A stretch of 64,000 nt of DNA. Source: Bythopirellula goksoeyrii (GTDB taxonomy: Bacteria > Planctomycetota > Planctomycetia > Pirellulales > Lacipirellulaceae). Positions within the stretch are counted from its first letter, which is position 1, and each line of letters starts with the position of its first letter. Under the pieces are notes generated by a model. It made no database searches, was not told the origin of the DNA, and worked only from the letters and a program-made list of their open reading frames with translations. Shown piece by piece: positions 47,724-56,783 of this stretch. Position numbers and translations under genes: made by a program. The DNA is taken from NCBI RefSeq assembly GCF_008065115.1, contig NZ_CP042913.1, positions 1,462,338 through 1,526,337 of the forward strand. Direction: 5' to 3'.

Positions 47724-48899
47724 CTAAATAGTTCGCCTGCGTCTGTCTGATGCTGCCAACACTGCGGCAATTCCTACGATCGCCAGCGAACTCGGTTCAG
47801 GTATCGTGGAATAACGAACCAAATCAATGTTTATCTGAATGTCGTTCATGTGGGACGCTAGGTTAAGACCACTAAACTGCACATTGCTACGATCGGTTAC
47901 GCCAGCCAACGGATACTTCAAATCGTAAAAGGTGCCATCGATTGGCAGTGTCAAATCCCCCGCTGCCTGGTAGGAGAAACCCGACCCCGTTTGATAATAG
48001 GCTTGCACGTCAACGGAGCCACCACCACCTGTGGGGTCCGTAGCAGAAACTCTATATGTCACAAAGTCATAATTTGAGAGATCCGTGAGTCGTTCATTAA
48101 AGGAACTGCCATTGAAAACAGTGCCGTTTCCATAGGCAATTGCTGCTCCGCTAGTGTCACCTACACCGTGATCACCTTGGTCCGTCCACTGTAAAGAACC
48201 AAGGCTGGCATTGTGCGAAAAACCAGTTTGGTTTTGGGCTCCATCATTTCCAATGATTGCACCTTGATCAAAGTTAGCGAACACGCCTTGCAAACCGTTG
48301 TCGGATGAACCAAGGTCATGAGTTGCTAAATCACGAACTGTCAGAGGTGTTCCAGCGCTTCGAACCTCTTCAACGGTCCAAACTAGATTGCCTTCACCCG
48401 CATGATCGCGGATGTTGAATCCGACAGTCCGGATGTAGACTTGCTGTTCGAACGTCAAGCCGGCTAAGGGTAGCTGATAAGTACTAACCCCGGGCGTGAC
48501 AGCTACATCGGGACCGAGTGAAACATAAGTGAAACCTAGTGATCCCTGGATATAGAACTGCACGTCGACATTTCCCAGGCCATTGTGCCCCAGATCAAAT
48601 TCAAGAAAATCCAAACCAGTTAAATCCAAACCGCCGCCAGCTGTTGAAGACTCAAATCGCCTGTTGGACCCATCGCTTATGGCTACATCTTCACCTGGCG
48701 CACCTATTTCGATGATTCTTAATTGGCCAGCAATGTTGTTGTCTAGAAGGACGTCGTTAGTGCCAAAGTTTTTCTTCCAATCTTCAATATTCGCTGCCCC
48801 ATCCCAAGTATAGAGAACGCTAGGCGACTGAGCCCAGGAACTGGAACAAGCTGCCAATGCAGCGACGAGAAATACTGCTGATAACCTGATGCGACTCAT
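47724..48899 (-). CDS. PEP-CTERM exoprotein with repeated beta-sandwich domains
   Basis: 391 residues from the ATG at 48899, which has GGAGGG upstream. After a signal peptide come two similar domains, each with a 'VDVQ(F/A)YYQ/YIQ-G-GF-Y' core (NVDVQFYIQGSLGFTY and SVDVQAYYQTGSGFSY), pointing to an internal duplication. The C-terminus is IPEPSS, a hydrophobic stretch and RRRR. There is no dockerin repeat. It is probably an exported, surface-held binding protein. Its promoter is bracketed by two operators, the most elaborate arrangement in the locus, so it may be tightly controlled. Confidence 0.75.
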   Translation of the reverse strand: MSRIRLSAVFLVAALAACSSSWAQSPSVLYTWDGAANIEDWKKNFGTNDVLLDNNIAGQLRIIEIGAPGEDVAISDGSNRRFESSTAGGGLDLTGLDFLEFDLGHNGLGNVDVQFYIQGSLGFTYVSLGPDVAVTPGVSTYQLPLAGLTFEQQVYIRTVGFNIRDHAGEGNLVWTVEEVRSAGTPLTVRDLATHDLGSSDNGLQGVFANFDQGAIIGNDGAQNQTGFSHNASLGSLQWTDQGDHGVGDTSGAAIAYGNGTVFNGSSFNERLTDLSNYDFVTYRVSATDPTGGGGSVDVQAYYQTGSGFSYQAAGDLTLPIDGTFYDLKYPLAGVTDRSNVQFSGLNLASHMNDIQINIDLVRYSTIPEPSSLAIVGIAAVLAASDRRRRTI

Positions 48900-49242
48900 T
48901 AGACACCCTCCAATAAGGAAAAAACCAGAAACGACACGCAGGTTGACCTGCACGTCAGGAAAAGCTTCATTTCAATAGAATTGCCGCCAAAACAGTGATT
49001 CAACTACTTGAACTGTCTCTATTCTACTCACCGTGCAACGGCCATGTCAACTAATTGAACTTTCGAATCAGATATTTTTTTCCGCAAAGCTGTAACATTT
49101 CACAATCAGACGCTAGGTGATTTGAGATAATCGATTCACCTCTTCCGGATGCATGCGTCCCCGATCAAGTCTTTGCAGGGTAAGCCGAATGTCTCCAGGA
49201 TGGAGCGGCCAAGAAGTTCGGTTCAGGGAGCATCCCGTTGTG
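48900..49242. other. intergenic region between LacI-type gene and PEP-CTERM gene
   Basis: 343 bases. It contains the operator-flanked promoter at 48999-49058. The part from 49110 to 49240 has no promoter or hairpin that I can identify. Confidence 0.5.
48999..49058 (-). promoter_or_regulatory. promoter flanked by two operator copies (7 and 8)
   Basis: On the minus strand there is TTGACA (49045-49050), an 18-base spacer and TAGAAT (49021-49026). One operator, TCAACTACTTGA (49000-49011, exact; 14-bp form 48999-49012), starts within a few bases of the transcript start. The other, TCAACTAATTGA (49047-49058, 11 of 12), overlaps the -35. The centres are 47 bases apart, about 4.5 helical turns. Confidence 0.7.
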
Positions 49243-50298
49243 TCAGGAATGCTGAGTCGAACCGCGCACTATCAACTCCGCACCTACCCGAACGGTGGTA
49301 GGTGGATTATCAGCGAAATCTCCGTCTAGTCGATCCAGCACAAGCTGGGCAGCCCGGCGGCCGATCTCTTTGGGACGCTGACGCATGGTAGTCAGTGGTG
49401 GTTGCAGGGCTGCCGCAAAATCGAGGTCTGCAAACCCTACGACCGAAAGATCTTCAGGAATACGGATGCCGAGACTGGCAGCAGCCTCGTAAATATAGAG
49501 GGCTTCATGATCCGTCACCGTGAAAACCGCTGTCGGTCGGGGATCCTGGGTGAGGATTTCTTCGGCGACTTCTACGCCATTGGAGCCCCATTGATTGAGT
49601 CGCCAGCTCTTGACTTTGACCCCTTTGAGGTCGGCAACGGCCTTCTCAAAGAACTCTCGACGGCGTACGGCCCATGCCTGCCAAGCCGTTTCACGAGAAG
49701 AAAAACAGGCGATGTTCTCATGGCCAAGTGAGATTAGGTGCTCTGCTACTGCTTTGGCAGATCGCTGCTCGTCAGTTTCAATTGAGTCGGCGATTTGATC
49801 TTCAGAGTACTCATGATCGATGACCACGACGGGTACTCGACGTTCGATAAGTTCGCGGAAATGGCCATAGTAGGCCACAGCGAAGGAGGGCCAGAGGATG
49901 AGGCCATCCACACGGCGATCAAGCAAGCGGCTGATTTGCTCCAGTCCCTGTTCATCCCCTTTTTCGAAGTGAGGGATCTCTTGGCAATCGCCCACCCAAA
50001 CCGTGATGGGGAGATAATCGGCTGCTGCCAGCACTAAGTGAATCCCCGCTAAGACATCCACCCAGAACGAGTCAAAAGGAGGAATCATGACGCCGATCAT
50101 CTTGGTACGGCCGGTTTGCATTCCATTGACCAACAGATTTCGCCGCCAACCGAGCTGGCGGGCCGCTTCCAAGACGCGCTGGCAAGTTTCCTCGCCAAAA
50201 CGGTCGCTTTCTCCCCGCAGGATTCGCGAGGCAGCACTCATGGAAACATTGGCCGCTTGGGCGACGTCTTTTAGTCGTGGGGCAGTAGAACCAGCCAT
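49243..50298 (-). CDS. LacI-family transcriptional regulator
   Basis: 351 residues from the ATG at 50298. An upstream TTG is possible but adds only unlike residues. The HTH is at about residues 9-29 (LKDVAQAANVSMSAASRILRG). The hinge region reads VNGMQTGRT where PurR has ARSLKVNHT. It therefore has Met60 in place of the Leu that usually enters the minor groove. The periplasmic-binding-like ligand domain runs from about 65 (MIGVMIPPF) to 345. It should sense a sugar and regulate the surrounding locus. It is divergent from GH130, with an operator copy between, suggesting autoregulation. It is the only regulator between 20 and 57 kb. Confidence 0.92.
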   Translation of the reverse strand: MAGSTAPRLKDVAQAANVSMSAASRILRGESDRFGEETCQRVLEAARQLGWRRNLLVNGMQTGRTKMIGVMIPPFDSFWVDVLAGIHLVLAAADYLPITVWVGDCQEIPHFEKGDEQGLEQISRLLDRRVDGLILWPSFAVAYYGHFRELIERRVPVVVIDHEYSEDQIADSIETDEQRSAKAVAEHLISLGHENIACFSSRETAWQAWAVRRREFFEKAVADLKGVKVKSWRLNQWGSNGVEVAEEILTQDPRPTAVFTVTDHEALYIYEAAASLGIRIPEDLSVVGFADLDFAAALQPPLTTMRQRPKEIGRRAAQLVLDRLDGDFADNPPTTVRVGAELIVRGSTQHS

Positions 50299-50480
50299 AT
50301 TATTCAAATCACCGTTTCTTCTTCCAACAAGGGAGACACTCAATCGCCATGATCCTCTGAAAGAGCCGACTTAGCAACTCCGCCGAAAACTTCGACCGGG
50401 GTGAGTGGTGGAGTCCATGATTTTTCGCCAGCCTACTCAGGCCCACCTTGGGTCAAGGAAAACTTCTCTCCAGGGCATGC

Positions 50481-50492
50481 TCAACTACTTGA
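50481..50492. promoter_or_regulatory. locus operator copy 9 (TCAACTACTTGA)
   Basis: An exact match to the shared palindrome, in the 298-base gap between the LacI-family gene and GH130. It lies 105 bases upstream of the GH130 start and its last bases overlap a possible -35, TTGAAG (50489-50494). It could control both the regulator and the GH130-SSS-GH5-GH113 run. Confidence 0.7.
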
Positions 50493-50596
50493 AGAAACGG
50501 GAATTGCTGTGTAAGCTGGAAACAGACCGACACGTTCCCTTTTCTTGTCACCCATTTCAAACGTTTGTTGATCCAATCGATAGATAGGTATTCTTT

Positions 50597-51670
50597 ATGA
50601 CAAACCAGGCCGGCCATCTTGAAACCGACAACGGGAATGCCTTGGGTACCCTGGAGAAAAAGCCATTCATGGTTTCATTAGGGCAGTCAAGCTCTGCAGT
50701 CTCGATTCCTTGGCAGCAGCGACCTGCTGGTTGCAAGGACGTCGTATGGCGCCATTCAGATAACCCTGTGATTGGTCGGCACTATATCCCAGGTGCGCAA
50801 GGAATCTACAACAGTGCCGTCGTTCCCTACGGAGACGGCTTTGCAGGAGTATTTCGTGTCGAGCTCCGATCACGCTATCCCCACCTTCACGCCGGCTGGA
50901 GCGAAGATGGGTTGGTTTGGCACATCGAGCCAAATCCGATTCAATATGCTGGCGACCCTGAGGTGGTCTCTACCGACGACTACGCCTACGACCCGCGTGT
51001 CTGCAAGATCGATGATACCTATTATGTCACTTGGTGTGGAGGCAAAAACGGGCCCACAATCAGTGTGGCCACCACGAAGGACTTCCAGCAATTCACACAA
51101 ATAGACAATGCGTTCTTGCCCTTCAACCGCAATGGCGTGCTCTTCCCTCGCAAGATTAACGGCAAGTTCTTCATGTTGAGCCGGCCCAGTGATGATGGTC
51201 ACACGCCGTTTGGCGACATTTACGTCAGCCAAAGTCCCGACATGATTCATTGGGGCAAGCATCGCTTGGTGATGCGTCGTGGTGGAGGAGAGGTTGGCCA
51301 GTGGTGGCAGCGAACCAAAGTGGGCGCTGGACCGATTCCTATCGAGACCGAAGACGGCTGGTTGATGATCTATCACGCCGTGATGGACACTTGCAACGGC
51401 TTTGTCTACAGCATGGGGGCCGCGCTGTTGGATCTCGACCAACCGTGGAAGGTGCTTTACCGCACGAACCAACATGTACTCACACCCGAAGCCGATTACG
51501 AAGTTACCGGCCATGTGCCCAACGTGGTATTTCCTTGCGCCGCTCTCCATGATTCCGAGCAGGATCGCGTGGCGATTTATTACGGGGCAGCAGATACGTC
51601 TTCCTGTTTAGCGTATGCCCATTTGAGTGAACTAGTCGAATTTACGAAAGCGAATTCAGCGGTATTCTAG
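50597..51670 (+). CDS. GH130 beta-mannoside phosphorylase
   Basis: 357 residues forming a five-bladed propeller of the GH130 family. Typical segments are GIYNSAVVPYGDGFAGVFRVE, AYDPRV with the catalytic Asp132, RNGVLFPRKI and GAGPIPIETEDGWLMIYH. These enzymes use phosphate to cut beta-1,2- or beta-1,4-mannosides, giving mannose 1-phosphate. There is no signal peptide, so it is cytoplasmic. It probably consumes imported manno-oligosaccharides after the symporter. It is the first gene of a rightward run with SSS, GH5 and GH113 (gaps 91, 26 and 25 bases). Confidence 0.93.
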   Translation: MTNQAGHLETDNGNALGTLEKKPFMVSLGQSSSAVSIPWQQRPAGCKDVVWRHSDNPVIGRHYIPGAQGIYNSAVVPYGDGFAGVFRVELRSRYPHLHAGWSEDGLVWHIEPNPIQYAGDPEVVSTDDYAYDPRVCKIDDTYYVTWCGGKNGPTISVATTKDFQQFTQIDNAFLPFNRNGVLFPRKINGKFFMLSRPSDDGHTPFGDIYVSQSPDMIHWGKHRLVMRRGGGEVGQWWQRTKVGAGPIPIETEDGWLMIYHAVMDTCNGFVYSMGAALLDLDQPWKVLYRTNQHVLTPEADYEVTGHVPNVVFPCAALHDSEQDRVAIYYGAADTSSCLAYAHLSELVEFTKANSAVF

Positions 51671-51761
51671 ATAGTGAGTGGTAGCTGATCCACTCACACA
51701 AAAACTCAGTCCTCTTCCTCTTTGTCTGGCTGGCTTATAATCCGTTCTTTTCTGGTGATCG

Positions 51762-53636
51762 ATGTTTAAGCTTCACCCAATCGACACCGCAATAATTATT
51801 GGCTATCTCGTAATCACGGTATTCATCGGGTTCTGGATATCCAAACGTGCTTCGAAGAACATCGACAGCTATTTCCTGGGCGGGAACACGATCCCCTGGT
51901 ATGCACTTGGGCTCTCGAATGCCTCGGGCATGTTCGACATCAGTGGTACGATGTGGATGGTTTATCTGCTCTTCGTCTACGGGCTCAAGAGCATCTGGAT
52001 TCCCTGGCTGTGGCCCTCTTTTAATCAGATTTTCATGATGGTGTTTCTCTCGATCTGGCTGCGCCGTTCGAGAGTAATGACCGGTGCGGAGTGGATTCGC
52101 TTTCGGTTTGGGGAAGGCCGTGGCGCTCAACTTGCTCATTTGATCGTGGTGCTTTTTGCATTGATCAATGTCATTGGATTCTTGGCGTATGGATTCATCG
52201 GCATAGGTAAATTCGCTGCGTCTTTTCTCCCTTGGCAACTTTCGACGGATCCCGATACCAACGTCAATCTTTATGGGTTGATAATCACCACACTGACCAC
52301 GGTTTATGTCGTAAAAGGTGGCATGTTTAGCGTTGTATTTACCGAAGTGCTGCAGTTCTTCATCATGACGGTCGCCTGCGTTTGGGTTGGCGCCATCGCG
52401 ATGCAGGAAACCTCTCCCGAACTACTCGATCAAATGATACCGGAGGGATGGCGAAATCTCTCCTTTGGCTGGAAACTCGATCTCGATTGGACCGGTATTC
52501 TTGATGCAGCAAATGACAAGATCGCCTCAGACGGGTGGGAATGGTTCTCCATCTTCTTCATGTTGATGCTCTTCAAGGGGGTTTTGCAGAGCCTCGCAGG
52601 GCCGGCGCCGAACTATGACATGCAGAGGGTTCTGTCGGCACGTACACCACGAGAAGCTGCTATGATGAGCGGTTTCGTGAGCCTTGTGCTTTTGGTGCCC
52701 CGATACATGTTGATCACAGGACTTACGGTGCTCGCATTGTGCCACTTTTCAGATGAATTAACTGCGATGGGGAGCAACATTGATTTCGAACTCATTTTGC
52801 CTTTGGCAATGCGCGAATTCATCCCCGTCGGCTTGCTCGGGTTGCTGATTTCTGCCCTGCTGGCGGCCTTCATGTCTACTTATGCGGCAACCGTAAATGC
52901 CGCCCCGGCATACGTCGTCAATGACATCTATAAACGCTACATCAACCCCGATGCCAGTAGCAAAACGTATGTCTGGATGAGCTACGCAATTTCAATCGCG
53001 GTCGTGATCATCGGCACGGCCTTCGGCTTCTTCACCAAGTCGCTCAACGACATCGTGCAGTGGATTGTTGCTGCATTGTATGGAGGATACACGGCTGCGA
53101 ATGTGCTCAAATGGTTTTGGTGGCGCTTTAATAGCTATGGTTACTTTTGGGGCATGGCAGCGGGAATCGCTTCCGCGGCGATCGTACCTCAGTTGATGCC
53201 CGATGTGACGCCCCTCTACGGTTTTCCTGTGATATTGCTCGTATCAATCATTGGGTGTATCGCAGGCAGCCTGCTGACACCAATCGATGATCTTGAAGTC
53301 TTAAAGAACTTTTACCGAAAGGTTCGCCCGTGGGGCTTCTGGAAGCCCATTCATGATCTGGTGGCGCAAGAGCACCCTGAAACGGTGGCGAACCAATCTA
53401 TGACTCGAGATTGGTTGAATACTGCAGTCGGCATGATATGGCAAACTGCATTGGCCGTAGCTGGGGTTTACATAGTGATTCAGGATTATCGTTCATTAGT
53501 CATCTCGGTCATCGTGATTCTCGTAACTACACTCATTTTAAAGTTTAATTGGTACGACAAGCTAGAGGATTACCCTGCCGACCTCTCGTACGAGAGCTCC
53601 AGAGAAGACCTCTATGGAATGCCGTCGAGTTCCTAA
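51762..53636 (+). CDS. sodium:solute symporter (SSS) family protein
   Basis: 624 residues with about 13-14 membrane segments. Early segments DSYFLGGNTIPWYALGLSN and ASGMFDISGTMWMVYL are typical of the SSS family, where they form the Na+ and substrate sites. It resembles sugar-type members found next to GH130 genes in Bacteroidota and Planctomycetota loci. It probably imports mannose or short manno-oligosaccharides with Na+. The ATG follows GGTGATCG. It is the only transporter in the locus that could take up products. Confidence 0.92.
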   Translation: MFKLHPIDTAIIIGYLVITVFIGFWISKRASKNIDSYFLGGNTIPWYALGLSNASGMFDISGTMWMVYLLFVYGLKSIWIPWLWPSFNQIFMMVFLSIWLRRSRVMTGAEWIRFRFGEGRGAQLAHLIVVLFALINVIGFLAYGFIGIGKFAASFLPWQLSTDPDTNVNLYGLIITTLTTVYVVKGGMFSVVFTEVLQFFIMTVACVWVGAIAMQETSPELLDQMIPEGWRNLSFGWKLDLDWTGILDAANDKIASDGWEWFSIFFMLMLFKGVLQSLAGPAPNYDMQRVLSARTPREAAMMSGFVSLVLLVPRYMLITGLTVLALCHFSDELTAMGSNIDFELILPLAMREFIPVGLLGLLISALLAAFMSTYAATVNAAPAYVVNDIYKRYINPDASSKTYVWMSYAISIAVVIIGTAFGFFTKSLNDIVQWIVAALYGGYTAANVLKWFWWRFNSYGYFWGMAAGIASAAIVPQLMPDVTPLYGFPVILLVSIIGCIAGSLLTPIDDLEVLKNFYRKVRPWGFWKPIHDLVAQEHPETVANQSMTRDWLNTAVGMIWQTALAVAGVYIVIQDYRSLVISVIVILVTTLILKFNWYDKLEDYPADLSYESSREDLYGMPSSS

Positions 53637-53662
53637 CAATTTTATTGGTTCGGAGTTGATCG

Positions 53663-55537
53663 ATGAAGAATTTCCGACGAGTACTCGTCTTCCTTGCTGC
53701 CATTGGAGGGCCCCTGCAGTTCGCTTCCGGCGAAGATGCTCGTCCCGTGCGCCATATTCTTTCCAGTCAAGGTGACGAGCTCTATGACGGAGACCAGTTG
53801 TTTCGATTTATTTCTTTTAATATCCCCAATCTCCATTTGATCGAAGATAGCTTTTCGTTCACCGACCCCAATCCTTGGCGGTGGCCGAATGAATTTGAAA
53901 TCGAGGATGCTCTCGAATCGATTCGGCAGCTGGGTGGCACGGTGGTGCGGACCTACGTATTGAGTGTGCGCCGCGAAGGATCAGATATGGGAGAATACGT
54001 CCATGTCCGTGGCCCCGGCGATTTCAATGAAGAAGCCTTTCGAGTGCTCGATAAGGTGCTTCAGATTGCCGGCGAGAAGGGAATCCGTGTCATTATTCCG
54101 TTTGTTGATAATTGGAAATGGTGGGGTGGTGGTGCCGAGTACGCCCAGTTTCGTGATAAGCCGCCAGAAGCTTTCTGGTCGGACGAGGAAGTGATCGGCG
54201 ATTTTGAGGAAACCATTCGCTTCACGCTTTCGAGGACGAATACCTATACAGGGACTCCTTATAAGAATGACCCGGCAATATTCGGTTGGGAGACCGGCAA
54301 TGAATTGGACAGCACCCCCGAGTGGACACGCCGCATTGCCGCCTATATCAAGAGTCTTGACTCCAACCATTTGGTGATTGACGGCTACTCCCTGCATGGA
54401 GTGCGACAGGAGTCATTAGATGACCCCAACATCGATGTTATTACGACGCATCATTATCCGAATGCGGGAGGTGGATTTGTTAAGCCAATCCTCAAGGCCC
54501 GTGAGATGACGAAGGGAAAGAAGCCCTATTTCGTCGGCGAATTTGGCTTTGTTCCTGCTGCGGAGATAGAGCAGGTTCTGGATGCAGTAGTAGAAAACAA
54601 CATCTCTGGAGCCTTGCTGTGGAGTTTGCGGTTTCATAGTCGCGATGGCGGCTTCTACTGGCATGACGAACCTGCCGGAGAGAATCTATTTAAAGCCTAT
54701 CATTGGCCAGGCTTCCCTTCTGGCGATGGGTATGAAGAGACGGCCCTGCTTGAGATGGTCCGAGAAAGTGCCTATCGCATCCAGGGCCTGGATCCACCAG
54801 CCCTTGCTTCTCCGTCGGCACCGCACTTGCTTCCCATTGAACACCCTGGACGCATTTCTTGGCGAGGTTCTTCCGGGGCAAGTGGCTATGACGTCCAACG
54901 ATCGTCCAGCGCCAAGGGTCCCTGGAAAACTGTGGGACAGAATATTAGTGACGCCGCGGTGCAATATCGTCCGCTCTTCGCCGATACCAGTATCGAGAAA
55001 GACGGCCAGTACTTCTATCGCGTGATTGCTAAGAACTCTATTGGCGAATCCGAACCATCCAATGTGGTGGGGCCAATCGTGGCCGATCACATGTTACTGG
55101 TGGACGAGATGGAAACCGACAACCTGATTCACCAAACCGAAGGACCCATCCAGCGACGCCAGGATCAGCCCAGGCGAGTGCAGGAAGATATTCATCGCCA
55201 AGAACTTGGTCCTGGGGGTTCTATAGTCTATCGGTTGCCGAAATCTGTTGGCAGCATCCGGGCATTCTTATTTAGCAATTCTGCAGTTCCACTTTGCGAA
55301 ATAGCTGTTTCCTCTGACGGCATTTCTTATGAACCAGTGGATACAACTCGTGCGACTACCGATCGAGATGCGGGAAACTATGGCTATCTACAGCCCGTAT
55401 TATTGGAAGCAACACTTGCGAACGAGACATTCAGATTTGTACGATTCAAGAACACGTCAGCTGCTGAGCAAGATACTTCAGACGCCGAAGGACACATCTT
55501 CCAGATTTCTCGCATTGAAATCGGCTACGACCACTAA
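53663..55537 (+). CDS. GH5-like mannanase with fibronectin-type domain
   Basis: 624 residues with a signal peptide ending near residue 23. A GH5-type barrel (about 30-375) contains VVRTYVLSVRREG, the acid/base Glu214 in ETGNELD, HHYPNAGG and the nucleophile Glu293 in YFVGEFGF. These resemble GH5_7 mannanases (subfamily inferred). A fibronectin type III-like domain follows (about 385-475), then a discoidin-like sandwich. It lacks both dockerin repeats and PEP-CTERM signal, unlike the other surface enzymes. It therefore probably acts in the periplasm or is freely secreted. It is 26 bases after the symporter. Confidence 0.85.
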   Translation: MKNFRRVLVFLAAIGGPLQFASGEDARPVRHILSSQGDELYDGDQLFRFISFNIPNLHLIEDSFSFTDPNPWRWPNEFEIEDALESIRQLGGTVVRTYVLSVRREGSDMGEYVHVRGPGDFNEEAFRVLDKVLQIAGEKGIRVIIPFVDNWKWWGGGAEYAQFRDKPPEAFWSDEEVIGDFEETIRFTLSRTNTYTGTPYKNDPAIFGWETGNELDSTPEWTRRIAAYIKSLDSNHLVIDGYSLHGVRQESLDDPNIDVITTHHYPNAGGGFVKPILKAREMTKGKKPYFVGEFGFVPAAEIEQVLDAVVENNISGALLWSLRFHSRDGGFYWHDEPAGENLFKAYHWPGFPSGDGYEETALLEMVRESAYRIQGLDPPALASPSAPHLLPIEHPGRISWRGSSGASGYDVQRSSSAKGPWKTVGQNISDAAVQYRPLFADTSIEKDGQYFYRVIAKNSIGESEPSNVVGPIVADHMLLVDEMETDNLIHQTEGPIQRRQDQPRRVQEDIHRQELGPGGSIVYRLPKSVGSIRAFLFSNSAVPLCEIAVSSDGISYEPVDTTRATTDRDAGNYGYLQPVLLEATLANETFRFVRFKNTSAAEQDTSDAEGHIFQISRIEIGYDH

Positions 55538-55562
55538 AACACTCCGGAGAGGAAATGCGATC

Positions 55563-56783
55563 ATGAGAAACAGTTTCATGCCAACCCTTGGTTGGGCAGC
55601 TCGGGTCTGTCTGACGATACTCATCCTCTGCTGCTCAATCCGAGTGGACGCCCAAGAGAATCGTGATCCGAGTACCCTCGGTTTTCTGAAAGGCTATACC
55701 TGGGGGTGGGATGGCTACCGTGGAGCTTACGCTTCGAAGCATGCGAAGAACTCCATGAAGAAAATGGCTGATATGGGCTGCGATTGGGTTTGCATTTCCT
55801 TTGCAACTACTATGCGTTCCTACGACGACCCCGAATTTAATTGGTCAAAAAAGAATCCCTACATGGTGTCCGACGAGGAAATCCGCACTGCGATCGCAAT
55901 GGCCCGAGAATTGGGCCTCAAAGTCATCCTGAAACCCGTAGTGAATAGCCGCGATAGTATTTGGAGGGCGTGGATCCGTTTTTATAGACCAGTAACGGAG
56001 GAGGAAAAATCGGAAGGCATCCATGGTGAATACGATCCTTGGGGAGATGAACCTGGGATGCGTGAGGGAATGGTGCGAGACGAGAAGCAATGGGACGTAT
56101 GGTGGAAGAATTTCGCAGGATTCTTAGAGCATTACGCCAAAATTGCCGAAGACGAGCAGGTTGAACTTTTCTGCTTAGGCTGCGAAATGAACTCCACCGA
56201 AGAAGATGTGGAACGTTGGAATAAAGTCATCGAGGACATCCGGGAAATATACAGTGGCTTCCTCACTTACAACGCCAATCATGGCCGTGAAAGCGAACTG
56301 GCTTGGTGGAGTGCCGTTGATGTCATCAGCACTAGTGCTTATTACCCGGTTCCCCCGCCGACTGACGAATCGCTGGAAGAGGCAATCAAGCAAACAACCA
56401 GCAAAGCGGATATTGTCGCTACGTTGAACATCGTTAAGCGGGAATTGGCTGAGATTAGCAGCAAGTTTCAAAAACCGATTCTGTTCATTGAAACTGGGGT
56501 TACCAGCGTAAGAGGAGCTGCGCGCTATCCTTGGTCACATCCTGATGCAAATATGGAAAGCCCTGTAGACATGGAGGAGCAATCGAACTACTACCAAGGC
56601 ATGTTGGAAGTATTTTGGGATGAACCCTGGTTCATGGGCTTTACCTGGTGGGACTGGCCCGCCCGCCTCTATTCCGAATCCGACGCAGCCGATAGTCGAG
56701 GCTTTTGCATTTACGGAAAATCAGCAGAGAAGGTGCTGCGCGACTGGTACGCTAAACCGGCTTCGGCAAGAACTACACCTTGA
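55563..56783 (+). CDS. GH113-like beta-mannanase
   Basis: 406 residues from the ATG at 55563 (GGAGAGGA upstream), with a signal peptide ending in VDA. The barrel starts with LKGYTWGWDGYRGAYAS and has candidate catalytic residues Glu208 (LGCEMN) and Glu310 (LFIETGVTS), at spacing close to that of GH113 mannanases (a Glu pair about 80-100 residues apart). GH113 enzymes act on beta-1,4-mannan. It is the last intact gene of the GH130 run and is followed directly by the GH44 remnant. Confidence 0.8.
   Translation: MRNSFMPTLGWAARVCLTILILCCSIRVDAQENRDPSTLGFLKGYTWGWDGYRGAYASKHAKNSMKKMADMGCDWVCISFATTMRSYDDPEFNWSKKNPYMVSDEEIRTAIAMARELGLKVILKPVVNSRDSIWRAWIRFYRPVTEEEKSEGIHGEYDPWGDEPGMREGMVRDEKQWDVWWKNFAGFLEHYAKIAEDEQVELFCLGCEMNSTEEDVERWNKVIEDIREIYSGFLTYNANHGRESELAWWSAVDVISTSAYYPVPPPTDESLEEAIKQTTSKADIVATLNIVKRELAEISSKFQKPILFIETGVTSVRGAARYPWSHPDANMESPVDMEEQSNYYQGMLEVFWDEPWFMGFTWWDWPARLYSESDAADSRGFCIYGKSAEKVLRDWYAKPASARTTP

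Noticed and set aside
49113-49240. Minus-strand reading frame downstream of the LacI-type gene that reads like a protein tail (HPGDIRLTLQRLDRG)
   Set aside because: It is only about 40 codons, has no start or ribosome site and no family match. It could be a gene relic, but the support is too thin to annotate.
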